39,404 nucleotides of DNA from Devosia sp. Its GTDB lineage: Bacteria > Pseudomonadota > Alphaproteobacteria > Rhizobiales > Devosiaceae. The stretch lies in the NCBI GenBank assembly GCA_028290245.1, contig JAQGKG010000382.1:1-39404 (forward strand), given 5' to 3'. The translations under genes were made by a program, and so were the position numbers. Every line of letters begins with the position of its first letter. The stretch's first letter is position 1. This document shows positions 10,150 through 19,592 of the stretch, piece by piece. The notes below the pieces were generated by a model. That model worked only from the letters and a program-made list of their open reading frames with translations. It was not told the origin of the DNA and searched no databases.

Positions 10150-11034
10150 CTAGAAGTGGAGCTTCTTGTGCAGGCGCATCTCGAGACGCGAGCCGATGGC
10201 GGCGATGATCAGCATCATCACCAGCAGCACGTTCGCCATGACCGCGGCAAAGGACCAGTCGATGTAGAAAAGCACCTGCTCGTAGACCATGGTGGCGAGA
10301 ACCTTGAAGTCGGCGCCGCCAAGGATTGCGGGAGTGGCGTAGGCGCTAGCGGACATGGTAAAAGCGAGCAACATCGAGCTGACGATGCCGGGGACGGTCA
10401 GCGGCACGACGATATGGCGAAGTACGGATATCCGCGACGCCCCTAAAATCTGCGCGGATTTTTCAAGGCTCGGGTCAACGCCCTGAAGGCTGGTCAACAG
10501 CGACAGGATGCCGAATGGCAAGATCACGTGGGTCAGCCCGACGACGACGCCAAACATGTTTTTGGCCAGGGGCAGGGGCTCGGAAATAAGCCCAAGCCAC
10601 ATCAATCCACTATTTATAAAACCTTGATCTTCCAGAATGATGAGCCAGCCATAGGTCCGCAACACCACGCCAGCGAGCTCTGGGGCAATAGCAAGCGCAA
10701 AGACCACCGCCCGCCAACGGGAGCGTGACCGCGCCAGAAAGTAGGCCACGGGATAGGCCATCACCGTGACGCAGATCGCTACAAGTCCAGACATGAGCAC
10801 TGTTCTGCCCAAACCCGCCAAGGTGAAGTCGTCTGTAAAAAAGCGCTCATAGTTAGCGAGGGTGGCCGTCGAGGCTCCCTCTGGATGGAAGCTGAGCCCC
10901 ACCATCATGCCCATGGGAATGGCGAAGAACACCAGCAACAAAATGGATGGGGGCAGGAGGGGAACGTATTGGCGCAGGACGTTGGACGTCCTGAAAGGAC
11001 GCCCCCGGTTGGTTGCGAGAGTTATACTGGACAT
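10150..11034 (-). CDS. ABC transporter permease (PotB-like)
   Basis: Multi-TM; permease EAA-loop-like region (SLEKSAQILGASRISVLRHIVVPLTVPGI). Start placed at MSSITLATN. Confidence 0.92.
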   Translation of the reverse strand: MSSITLATNRGRPFRTSNVLRQYVPLLPPSILLLVFFAIPMGMMVGLSFHPEGASTATLANYERFFTDDFTLAGLGRTVLMSGLVAICVTVMAYPVAYFLARSRSRWRAVVFALAIAPELAGVVLRTYGWLIILEDQGFINSGLMWLGLISEPLPLAKNMFGVVVGLTHVILPFGILSLLTSLQGVDPSLEKSAQILGASRISVLRHIVVPLTVPGIVSSMLLAFTMSASAYATPAILGGADFKVLATMVYEQVLFYIDWSFAAVMANVLLVMMLIIAAIGSRLEMRLHKKLHF

Positions 11035-11039
11035 GGTCA

Positions 11040-12080
11040 CTACCGAGCGGCCGGGACGACTTCTCGTTCCCAGCGCATGCCCCATGCCGAAAGATTGGAG
11101 GCAAGCGAGCTCAGATCAGGAAGCAGAAGAGCATCAAGGTCAGCTGGCGTGGTGATCTTGCGTGCCCTGGCTTCTTCGCTGACCTCAATGTCGGCACGGG
11201 CGGAGCCAACTTTATATCCCTCGACCCAGCGTTCCTGGCTGGTCTTTTCAAGAAAGAAATCGACGAACTGGAGGGCGAGTTCTTTGTTATCGGCCCCGAC
11301 CGGCACATTGAGAGTAGCAATAAGGGGTATCGAGCCTTCCTTGGGCAGGACGTAGTCGACGGGCGCGCCACTATCGACGAGCAGTTGAGCCCGACCGTCC
11401 CAGAACGGCATTGCCCAAACTCGACCATCCCGGATGTAGCTTTCGAGAATCGCGGAGGCTTGTTCAAAACCGATTGATTGAGCGGCGAGGCGGGCCATGG
11501 CCTCAAAACCAGGATCGATATTGTTGTCGATATCCCCGCCGTGAACTGAGGACATGAGCTGAGTAAGGAAGGCCGCCATGATATTGGCAAAGGTGGGCAG
11601 AACGATCCGGTTATCGAGGCGCTCGTCGTACAGGTCGGTCCAGGACGTGGGCGCTTCTTCGAACATGTCGGTGCGATAGAGCAGCGCAAGATATTGGAGC
11701 TCGTGGACAGCTCCGCACTCGCCGGCGACGGCACTGATGGCAGCATTGAGGTGAGCGAGGTTAGGGACGGCTTCGGCGCTCAGAGGCTCCAACAGACCCT
11801 CGCGACATCCTTCGAGGGACTGGGACGCGGTCATCACCACGACATCGAAGCCGGGACGCCCATTGGTGGCTTTGATCTTGGCGTAATCCTGTTGTGAGGA
11901 CCCCACCGCATCATAGATCACCGAAACGCCGAACTGCTCTTCGAACGGCTTGATGATGGCGTCTTGAATGATCTGCTCGTATGGCCCGCCATAGCTGTTG
12001 ACGATCAGCTCCTGACCGTGAGCGATGGTTGCGGCGCCTGACAGCACGGCAGCAGATGCCGCAAGGAATAAGCACTTCAT
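11040..12080 (-). CDS. Extracellular substrate-binding protein (PotD/PotF-like)
   Basis: Signal peptide MKCLFLAASAAVLSGAATIAHG followed by QELIVNSYGGPYEQIIQDAIIKPFEEQFGVSVIYD; first gene of the ABC operon. Confidence 0.9.
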   Translation of the reverse strand: MKCLFLAASAAVLSGAATIAHGQELIVNSYGGPYEQIIQDAIIKPFEEQFGVSVIYDAVGSSQQDYAKIKATNGRPGFDVVVMTASQSLEGCREGLLEPLSAEAVPNLAHLNAAISAVAGECGAVHELQYLALLYRTDMFEEAPTSWTDLYDERLDNRIVLPTFANIMAAFLTQLMSSVHGGDIDNNIDPGFEAMARLAAQSIGFEQASAILESYIRDGRVWAMPFWDGRAQLLVDSGAPVDYVLPKEGSIPLIATLNVPVGADNKELALQFVDFFLEKTSQERWVEGYKVGSARADIEVSEEARARKITTPADLDALLLPDLSSLASNLSAWGMRWEREVVPAAR

Positions 12081-12217
12081 GATAATCCCCTCTCGTTTAC
12101 TTGCATTGGGCAAAGTGGCGGGGAACGGAAAGGATCTCCAATATTAAGCTTCGCACATTAATATCGTATCGCTATCAATGGCTGCACCTTGTATCCTTCT
12201 ATCCGTTCCCGACAGTG

Positions 12218-12460
12218 TCAGGACCGGACGGTGCGTTCGAAGGTTTTGAGTTGCTGGAAGACGGAAAGCCATAGCTGATAGCCGCGCTCATCACCGTCTT
12301 GGCGGGCATAGACTGCACACCAGGCAGCGATGGACGCGGCTCTAGGCCCAAAGATGCTAGAAACCGTGCTCGCGGCCGCGACCGGACAAGCTTCAAGGTT
12401 TTTGACATCAGTGAGCGAGCCCCAGGGCAGGGGCGCGGATGGTGAATGTGTGCCTGACAT
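12218..12460 (-). CDS. Small conserved-looking hypothetical protein
   Basis: 80 aa, LEACPVAAASTVSSIFGPRAASIAAWCAVYARQDGDERGYQLWLSVFQQLKTF; protein-like composition. Confidence 0.5.
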   Translation of the reverse strand: MSGTHSPSAPLPWGSLTDVKNLEACPVAAASTVSSIFGPRAASIAAWCAVYARQDGDERGYQLWLSVFQQLKTFERTVRS

Positions 12461-12692
12461 GGCGGTGCTCCATTACGAGCCCAGCACGTTGGTGGCCGGA
12501 CGTTTCAATGGCAGGCAGCTGGCCTACATCGTCCGGAAGCACCACAATCAGTCAGCAGTCTATGCAAAAGAATCCTAGCAATAATAATCCTAGATACAAG
12601 GATCAATTTTCGATGCGTGTGAGTATTTTTGGCGCCTTGTCGACACAGTCATGTCAGCGGTGACGCGGCCGTAAGTCGACGATTTTTCGCGA

Positions 12693-13607
12693 TTAATTCT
12701 CATCTACCGCGATTTTATCTAGGCTTTCCAATCGCTCTTCGCACACTTTCCGAACCAGCACGTGCAGCTGTTCGGTGCGATCGATGAGCCAGTGCAACGC
12801 CTCTTCGCTGATTTCGTAGTGCTTGGAATAGCGGGCTTTGACGTAGGCTTCGTTGAGCACGTTGAACCAGGCATTGTAGCGGTGTTGGTCACGCGGCCAG
12901 GCGTCAATCAGGCGACGGTCACGATCCTCGGCAAGCATGCGCAGGAATTTCAGATTGTGCGAGGGTGGGCTGTAGTTTGTCAGGACCAAAAGCACTGTAG
13001 CATAGGCTTGTTCGACCGACTGGTGCAGTAAAAAGGCCGCTGGGCTAAACATATCTTCTGCTACTGCATACTTCGCGAGTTTCAGGAAATTGACTGCAGG
13101 CTGAAAACGTTGGGAATATTGATCGAGAGCAACATTTAATGCCTGCTGCGATGTAAGAATGCCCGGTTCAGCGAGTTCGCGATCATCCATCTCATAAAGA
13201 ACGACCCCTTCTCTGCGGATGTCGGCGAAGAAGTACTGAGCATTGCGCAGGGCATTGTTCACCTCGCGACCCGAGTGCACAATCAACCCCACCGGCACAC
13301 CAATCGTAGGCTCGCGGTTTAACCGGTCCGTAGCCCGGTCCCAATATTCAAACCCCGCGAAACGGCTCTCGTTGACGATGACCAGAATGTCGTAGTCCGA
13401 GCGATAGCCCTTCATCGTGTGCGGCTCATCGACCCAAGTGCCTTTGGCATACGATCCGAACAGAATGATCTTAAGGATGCGCCCGCGGCGCTTGGCCTCC
13501 GACTTTGCTTCCTTGAGCGCGTCGTCGAACTCCTCGTGGACGATCTCGACGATGCGCGCGACGTTGCGCTGCTTGCTTTCGGGAAGGTGATCGAGGCTGA
13601 TCTTCAT
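12693..13607 (-). CDS. Nucleotidyltransferase (MNT) - HEPN two-domain protein
   Basis: MNT motif ILFGSYAKGTWVDEPHTMKGYRSDYDILVIV; C-terminal HEPN-like helical region (FLLHQSVEQAYATVLLVLTNYSPPSHNLKFL.., KARYSKHYEISEEALHWL). Confidence 0.85.
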   Translation of the reverse strand: MKISLDHLPESKQRNVARIVEIVHEEFDDALKEAKSEAKRRGRILKIILFGSYAKGTWVDEPHTMKGYRSDYDILVIVNESRFAGFEYWDRATDRLNREPTIGVPVGLIVHSGREVNNALRNAQYFFADIRREGVVLYEMDDRELAEPGILTSQQALNVALDQYSQRFQPAVNFLKLAKYAVAEDMFSPAAFLLHQSVEQAYATVLLVLTNYSPPSHNLKFLRMLAEDRDRRLIDAWPRDQHRYNAWFNVLNEAYVKARYSKHYEISEEALHWLIDRTEQLHVLVRKVCEERLESLDKIAVDEN

Positions 13608-13760
13608 TTTTGGAGGCCCCTTTAGGTTCGCGAGCACCATGGCTTTCGAACTATGCCTAACCGGGAGTCACCTGACAACATTGTTGGCAATTGATTTATG
13701 AATTCGACGCTTACATAATCACAGAAGAACACGGCGCGCCAACTTGAGCCACGGACCGCA

Positions 13761-14639
13761 ATGGAATTTCGCCAGCTTTCTTTGTTCGTCGCACTTGCCG
13801 AAGAACTACATTTCGGCCGAACCGCTGCTCGGCTGAATATCGCTCAGCCGGCACTAACTGTGCACATCCAGAACCTTGAGCGTGACCTTGGTGTTCAGTT
13901 GCTGATCCGGTCGACGCGACGCGTTCAGCTGACCAAGGCTGGCGCCGTTTTCTATGAACGAAGCCGAAGGATATTGGGCGATCTCGAAAACTCGCGCTTA
14001 GTCGCTCAGGCTATTGCCGGGAAGGATCTGAAGAAGCTCACGATTGGCACAATTTACCCTGCCACCTTCGGAGTACTGCCAGCTTTCCTGGCCAAGATCG
14101 GTCGTCGTTTTCCTGATGTTAAAATTCATGTCCGGACCGGCACCAGTGAAACGATCATTCGTGAAATCGAATTGGGCAATGTAAACGTTGGCTTCATCCG
14201 GCCACTCGAAAAGCTGGGCTCATTGCGATGCCTGGGGATAGGCTATGAGCGGTACGTCCTCGCTATGGCGTCGGACACAGCGCTCGCGCGATTACCGAAA
14301 CTCGCGATAGACGATCTGCGACCACAAAAGATCATCGCGTTTGCTAGGTCGAACCTCTCTTACACCGAAGATTACTTCTATCAGATGTTTCGGGAGCAGG
14401 ACCTACTCGGCAGCATTGCTTACACCTGTGACGATACCCTGTCGCTTTTCTCGCTGGTTGCGTCCGGCCTCGGGGTTGGGTTTGTCCCCGAATGGATGCA
14501 AGAATTACCCAACCGAAACGTCGTTTTCCGGAAGGTGGAGGGGGTCGATTTTAGTATCAGCCTATCCATCGCTTGGAACAAAGAAGATCCAACAGCAAAT
14601 CGAGACGAAATAATAGAGATGGCACGGTCGCTGAGGTAG
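13761..14639 (+). CDS. LysR-family transcriptional regulator
   Basis: MEFRQLSLFVALAEELHFGRTAARLNIAQPALTVHIQNLERDLGVQLLIRSTRRVQLTKAG. Confidence 0.95.
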   Translation: MEFRQLSLFVALAEELHFGRTAARLNIAQPALTVHIQNLERDLGVQLLIRSTRRVQLTKAGAVFYERSRRILGDLENSRLVAQAIAGKDLKKLTIGTIYPATFGVLPAFLAKIGRRFPDVKIHVRTGTSETIIREIELGNVNVGFIRPLEKLGSLRCLGIGYERYVLAMASDTALARLPKLAIDDLRPQKIIAFARSNLSYTEDYFYQMFREQDLLGSIAYTCDDTLSLFSLVASGLGVGFVPEWMQELPNRNVVFRKVEGVDFSISLSIAWNKEDPTANRDEIIEMARSLR

Positions 14640-14745
14640 TAAACGTACCCCGTCTCGAACATCAGAAGCTGCCAGCCTGGAAACCACCCTAGAGCGGCCG
14701 TTGCCTTCACCAAATCACCCGTTCCGGCACAACTGACCTATTACC

Positions 14746-14789
14746 AAAGATGGTGTATCGCGGCAGCTGCGGCGCGATACACCATCTTT
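14746..14789. repeat. Long perfect inverted repeat (17-bp arms, 10-nt loop)
   Basis: AAAGATGGTGTATCGCG-gcagctgcgg-CGCGATACACCATCTTT. Confidence 0.9.
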
Positions 14790-15080
14790 TGGTGGTGAGC
14801 GAGGTAACCAGACATGACCCGCCCAGCAGTGTGCTGTTTTTTCAGACCGAAATCGACCTGATATTTGCACCGTGCAAGCAGTTGAGATTGCTGGGCAGAA
14901 AACATGCGCATATATCTTGATTTATGCACTGGCAGCAACCGACCCCACACGTTCCAAGTCCGGCTGGACAAGCTTCTGACGTCGCGGCAAGCCCGACAGC
15001 CGGCTTCACCACTCCGATCAGGGCAGCCAAGATACATCGGAGCAGTTCCAGCGGATGATGGCCAAGACTTCAGGCGAAAC

Positions 15081-15536
15081 TCAAGCCAGGATGATCCCGT
15101 CGTTCGCTAGATTGCGTAGAAACCGCGCCAGATCTGGTTCCGTTACCGCCTTGGCGGCTTTCTTCGGGGTGAACCAGCGGCGCTGCCGCTGGTTCTTCTC
15201 GTTCCATTTGCTGTGTTCTTGGGTGACGTGCAGCGAATAGATCAACGCTTGGGCAGGCTTCACGCTGCCATCGTCGAAAAGCTTCATGTAGCGGTAGGAG
15301 CCGATTGGCGTTGGTGACACCGCGCCATCTATTCCGGCCTCTTCCCTGGCCTCCTGCAAAGCCGCAGTGGCATCCGACATGTCGGGCATGGGCCAGCCCT
15401 TGGGCAGCATCCACTTGGCATTGGTGCGCGAGGTGACCAGCAGAACCGACACCCCGCCCTTTGCATCGCGCCGCCACGGCAAGGCTGCAACCTGCTGGCA
15501 ATGGGCAGTGGTGATGTCTGTGGCAGTCTTAGCCAT
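15081..15536 (-). CDS. NUDIX hydrolase
   Basis: LPKGWPMPDMSDATAALQEAREEAGIDG matches the Nudix box GX5EX7REUXEEXGU in general form. Confidence 0.9.
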   Translation of the reverse strand: MAKTATDITTAHCQQVAALPWRRDAKGGVSVLLVTSRTNAKWMLPKGWPMPDMSDATAALQEAREEAGIDGAVSPTPIGSYRYMKLFDDGSVKPAQALIYSLHVTQEHSKWNEKNQRQRRWFTPKKAAKAVTEPDLARFLRNLANDGIILA

Positions 15537-15586
15537 GCGCTCGCGTTTGAAAATATTGGTTTAACACTAGGGCCGAAACGACCGCA

Positions 15587-16051
15587 CTATGCGTTCATTT
15601 TCGGCTTTTTCGTCCGCTTTTCTGGTGCCGCCGACGCCAGAGTGGGCTTCCGGCCCAGTCCATTGGTTTTAGCAAGTGCGGACCGTGTAGCCGTGTAGTT
15701 GGGTGCGACCATTGGATAGTCAGATGGCAGGCCCCACTTGGCGCGGTAGTCAATTGGCGTCATGCCGAGCTTAGCTAAATGCCGTTTCATGGATTTGAAC
15801 TTCAAACCGTCATCCAGGCAGATGATGAAATCGGGGGTGACGGACTTCCTGACCGGAACGGCAGGCTTGAGGTCCTCGACTACCGGTGAAATCTCGGCAG
15901 CAGATAGCGATTGCAACGAGCCGTAAGTTTCCGAGATCAGTTTGGGTAAATCTGCAGGGGAGATGGCATTGTTCGACACGAAGGCGGACACGATAAGCGT
16001 GACCTGCTCCAACAGAGAAGCGCCGAGGTTGGTTTCAGCGAGTTCGCTCAT
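15587..16051 (-). CDS. MucR/Ros-family transcriptional regulator
   Basis: VTPDFIICLDDGLKFKSMKRHLAKLGMTPIDYRAKWGLPSDYPMVAPNYTATRSALAKTNGLGRK. Confidence 0.93.
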   Translation of the reverse strand: MSELAETNLGASLLEQVTLIVSAFVSNNAISPADLPKLISETYGSLQSLSAAEISPVVEDLKPAVPVRKSVTPDFIICLDDGLKFKSMKRHLAKLGMTPIDYRAKWGLPSDYPMVAPNYTATRSALAKTNGLGRKPTLASAAPEKRTKKPKMNA

Positions 16052-16111
16052 AGGTGTTTCCTGACGCACTGCAGTTTGAGTCGCGCTGTTTCAGCGGGGG
16101 CAAGCCAAAGG

Positions 16112-16192
16112 TTATGGGGACACCATCAACATATCTGCCCAAACACCTAGTGCTTTAGCAAGCTTCTCCACAACGTGCAGACCGACGTTGCG
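16112..16192 (-). pseudogene. XRE-type HTH regulator, C-terminal remnant
   Basis: Minus-strand frame reads RNVGLHVVEKLAKALGVWADMLMVSP*, like the end of an XRE HTH (RNxxLxxxEKLAKALGV); upstream sequence is out of frame. Confidence 0.5.
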
Positions 16193-16556
16193 TGCCCGTG
16201 CTCAGATAAGCCAGTGCCCCGGTCGGCGATGGAAGGCTTGATGTAAGTCCGCTTTGGCAGCATGCGGAATAAATGCAGACTGTCAGCTAACCACCCCAAG
16301 TCGGCCATTGGGGAGCTTCGTTCCATAATGTTAATTATGCGAACAATCATTTAATATTATTCACTATAACCGAACGTTCTGCTGAGGCAAGAACGTAGAC
16401 CCGCCGATCTATCGGGTTGCGTCTAGCCAACTCCATCCGCAGTCGGGCCCTTGAAGTCCGGTCCGTAGCCTGAGCAGTAAGTATGCGAGATCGTTCTGAA
16501 TGGGCGAGACCATCGCGGCGGGGTTAGCCAGGCCAAGCACCGGCCCGGACAGAAAG

Positions 16557-16976
16557 CTATTTTGTCCGATCGATCCGGGCGTTGCCAGCAGCCAGATGAG
16601 GCGCAAAGGCTTGGCGGATTCCCTCAAGAAACGCTTCGCTAAACCGGCCTTGCGGCGGTTCGCCCGCGTCGAAATGATAAGAGCGCTCAAGGATGTCATA
16701 ATTGTATTCGCTGACGGTAATCCAGCCCCGCTCATAACCTGTGAGGTTGGCGCGGCGGAGTTCCAGCTTTGGAATTTCGATACCGATTTGTCCTTCAAAA
16801 GGCGGCTTGGAGGAAATCGGGAGCAGGATAAGATGGGTGTTGCCTTTAGCGTCGATCATCGTCAAGAGCAGGCAAACCGGGCGATCTTTCTCGCCGTGTT
16901 CGCGGCCTCGCGCGTCCTGCCAGCCCCACAGATAGGGATAGCCGACTACATCGCCCCGGCGAAACCCATCAGTCAT
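16557..16976 (-). CDS. PemK/MazF-like putative toxin
   Basis: MTDGFRRGDVVGYPYLWGWQDARGREHGEKDRPVCLLL...LILLPISSKPP...; overlaps the antitoxin stop. Confidence 0.65.
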   Translation of the reverse strand: MTDGFRRGDVVGYPYLWGWQDARGREHGEKDRPVCLLLTMIDAKGNTHLILLPISSKPPFEGQIGIEIPKLELRRANLTGYERGWITVSEYNYDILERSYHFDAGEPPQGRFSEAFLEGIRQAFAPHLAAGNARIDRTK

Positions 16977-17256
16977 GAGCAGGCGTCTTTGGCGTGGTGC
17001 TCGATGCCTGATACTCGTCGGAATCCTTCTCAAGTTGAGCCCGGATCATGTCGGCCAGTTCTGCCGGCGTCTCGCTTGTGCGGTATACGCGGCGCGGGTC
17101 GCTGCGGTTGGTCAATCGCTCGTATTCCTCGGCGGGGACGACGACGACCGACGCGCGGCCATGCTTGGTCAGGGTGATAGGGCCGCGCATGGCCTCGTCA
17201 TGGTAGCGGCCAAAATGCCGGACAAACTCGACTGAGGAAATCGTTTTGGTTGGCAT
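16969..17256 (-). CDS. Phd/YefM-family antitoxin
   Basis: MPTKTISSVEFVRHFGRYHDEAMRGPITLTKHGRASVVVVPAEEYERL. Confidence 0.88.
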   Translation of the reverse strand: MPTKTISSVEFVRHFGRYHDEAMRGPITLTKHGRASVVVVPAEEYERLTNRSDPRRVYRTSETPAELADMIRAQLEKDSDEYQASSTTPKTPAHD

Positions 17257-17275
17257 GAGTCTAATCTCCATTTTC

Positions 17276-17288
17276 CTGTAATATACAG
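17276..17288. promoter_or_regulatory. Candidate antitoxin operator CTGTA-N3-TACAG
   Basis: CTGTAataTACAG, 19 bp upstream of the Phd-type antitoxin start. Confidence 0.45.
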
Positions 17289-17306
17289 AAAACACAGAAA
17301 ACCGCA

Positions 17307-17465
17307 ATCGTTATGGTTCTCGATATCGTGGCTTTCCCGATGCTCGATCTGAGGAATCATTGTACCATCGCCAAACAACCATTGGCACTCGTACCCGCCG
17401 AGTTGGACCTTCACCTGATCCAGTAACTCTAAGGCCACGCCAAACAACTTCCGCCACTCGGACGG
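17307..17465 (-). pseudogene. AbiEii-type nucleotidyltransferase N-terminal remnant
   Basis: Minus-frame EWRKLFGVALELLDQVKVQLGGYECQWLFGDGTMIPQIEHRESHDIENHND resembles the (G)GGTxL...HRxSxDID core; ends abruptly. Confidence 0.45.
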
Positions 17466-17489
17466 CCGCTGATTGTGAGGTTTTGGGAA

Positions 17490-17753
17490 TCATGCTGCGA
17501 GGTTGTAGGTCTCGCCGCTCCAGGCGGAAAAGGTCGAGGCGAATGCCTTGAGGTCGCCCAACGAGATATGGTGCTCATCGGCAAATTCTATCTGGGATTC
17601 GATCGGCACGTCGCCCAGAAACGACGATACCTGCCCAGAATACTGCTTCGCCAGATCGTTATTGGAGAGGCACAAAGCAAGCTCTGCCCCATCCAGCTGA
17701 CTGCTGTAGGGTGCATTTACGGTCGTCAAAACAGAAACCAGATGCTTGCTCAT
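17490..17753 (-). CDS. Small hypothetical protein
   Basis: 87 aa, MSKHLVSVLTTVNAPYSSQLDGAELALCLSNNDLAKQYSGQVSSFLGDVPIESQIEFADEHHISL...; no family recognised. Confidence 0.4.
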   Translation of the reverse strand: MSKHLVSVLTTVNAPYSSQLDGAELALCLSNNDLAKQYSGQVSSFLGDVPIESQIEFADEHHISLGDLKAFASTFSAWSGETYNLAA

Positions 17754-17911
17754 AGTGGCCATAAGATAGTGAATTCCGCCTCCGGCACAAGTTCCCGCTA
17801 TGCGGGCCGTAGGCGGAGGCCAACTTGGGGCCTGCGCCGACCAGCGGCGGAAGGAAGTCTGGATACTCGACCGTTGTCTTTGCCCAGGAAACGTCCGACA
17901 GGCGCCCTAGA

Positions 17912-19099
17912 TTATTGGTTGAACGACATAATGAGCGGCAGGCCGAACAGGCTTGCCCAGGCAGTCGAACTGGCCCGCTGGATCGGTACAATCGAGGTGG
18001 AGCCTGTCCACCATCCATTGCCTGTTGCGATCGCGAGATCGGCGTCAAGCATTACCGAATGCAGGACGGGCCAGACCAGCATCTGTTCGTAGCAGAGCAG
18101 CATGGCCAGCCGTAAACCGTCGAGCTCGACCACGGAATTTCCAAAGAAATCCGCAGTGGCGCCGCCTGTTGTCCAGGGCTGCCACATCGAAACCGGCACG
18201 GGCATGCGCTGGTGGTAGAGCACGGCGGAGTTGTCAGCCGAGATCGAGACCATGAGATTGTCGTAACCGGTTCCCGTCAGCATCACCGCTCCACCAACAA
18301 CGGTCACGTCGAGACCCGCAAGCCCCCGCCGCCACAGAGCCTCGTTGGTCGGGGTCCAAATGCCAAAGGCACTCTCAGGCAGCACTACCACTTCGGCACC
18401 GTCGGCCACGGCTTCCCGTACTAAAGCAATGGTCGAAAGTTGCTGGCCATAGTCCGCATATTGATCCCGCCCCGAAACGAAGCTCGTATCGATCCCTCGC
18501 CAACCGGCCGGCGACGCGGGAGCTGTCCACGTAACTGCAGAAAAAAGCGCGAGTGCGCTGATTATGACAATAGCAGGCCACCGAAACCTGGTGGTGGAAA
18601 CCATCAGCAGGACGATGGTCGCACCCAAACCCCACCAACCCCATCCTGGAAACATGATGCCAGCGGCGGTGACTGGATTGGCCCACCCCACAATTCCGAG
18701 TGGAGGCACCGACATCAGCACATTGGCGAGAAAGTAGTTGCGGGCTTGTCTCCACCCCTCTCGCCTCGACCAGCAGACAGCAAGGACGCCGACAAAGGCC
18801 AGCGACGCACCCGCCCATAGCGACAAACCCAGGAAAATATCGCTTCCGAAGAAGTTGGAAACGCCTTCGGGCAGTCCGCGTGAGGCACCAAGAAAATAGG
18901 CACCGGCGATGAGCGCAGCGCCGAAGCGCGACCCCGCCAAACTCCACACGGCTGGGAACATCATGGCTAAAGGCAAGGCCCACGGATCCCCGCTCCAGCC
19001 GACAATACCTATTGCCGTGGCGCCCAGTGTCAGAACCAGGAGCCAACCCGGGCTATTGCGCCATGACCGCGACGGGATTGGCCAGACCGAGAATGCCAT
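17912..19099 (-). CDS. traB: Conjugal transfer protein TraB (Ti-type)
   Basis: Membrane-rich protein with C-terminal nitrilase-like part ([24 protein letters not shown]); position after traF as in Ti plasmid traAFB. Start placed at [15 protein letters not shown] overlapping the traF end. Confidence 0.85.
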   Translation of the reverse strand: MAFSVWPIPSRSWRNSPGWLLVLTLGATAIGIVGWSGDPWALPLAMMFPAVWSLAGSRFGAALIAGAYFLGASRGLPEGVSNFFGSDIFLGLSLWAGASLAFVGVLAVCWSRREGWRQARNYFLANVLMSVPPLGIVGWANPVTAAGIMFPGWGWWGLGATIVLLMVSTTRFRWPAIVIISALALFSAVTWTAPASPAGWRGIDTSFVSGRDQYADYGQQLSTIALVREAVADGAEVVVLPESAFGIWTPTNEALWRRGLAGLDVTVVGGAVMLTGTGYDNLMVSISADNSAVLYHQRMPVPVSMWQPWTTGGATADFFGNSVVELDGLRLAMLLCYEQMLVWPVLHSVMLDADLAIATGNGWWTGSTSIVPIQRASSTAWASLFGLPLIMSFNQ

Positions 19100-19592
19100 C
19101 GTCCGGGAGCGGCCCGAAATAGCGCGAGTCATACGAGCCTCCGAAGGCGGAATGCAGAAAAACAGAGTTGGGAGGAACACGGCCACCTGAAAATGCGAGC
19201 AGCGGCCTGCCAACGGCGTCCGCTGAACGAACGGTCGAACTCGGCAAGATAGCGCCATCGATGCGGACGGCCGTGTCGATTTTGATGTCCTGGCCCGCAA
19301 CCGCAACAACGGTCTTGATCAACGGCCCGGTGCCGCCGGGACAGAGTCCATTTGGCAGGTAGCCCCGACTGACGGCCTGCACGAATGCTGGGCTCTCTGG
19401 CGGACAGATGAAGACAAGATCGCCCGCAACCACCTCTCGATCGAGCGGTTCGATCCTCCAGAGCCCGAGGGGATAGCTGGCCGTGAGGTTGAGGCGAAGT
19501 CCTCCCCAAAAGCCCGCAACGAACACCGAGATGACAATGCAGGCGCCGATGGCCAGAATGCCGGCGGCTACCTTTTGCTGCCGCATCGTCAC
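19053..19592 (-). CDS. traF: Conjugative transfer signal peptidase TraF (S26)
   Basis: [12 protein letters not shown] (Ser), [12 protein letters not shown] (Lys), [26 protein letters not shown]. Confidence 0.92.
   Translation of the reverse strand: MTMRQQKVAAGILAIGACIVISVFVAGFWGGLRLNLTASYPLGLWRIEPLDREVVAGDLVFICPPESPAFVQAVSRGYLPNGLCPGGTGPLIKTVVAVAGQDIKIDTAVRIDGAILPSSTVRSADAVGRPLLAFSGGRVPPNSVFLHSAFGGSYDSRYFGPLPDDGILGLANPVAVMAQ

Noticed and set aside
9490-10446. Plus-strand ORFs opposite the ABC permeases
   Set aside because: Asp/His/Gln-rich antisense shadows of membrane proteins.
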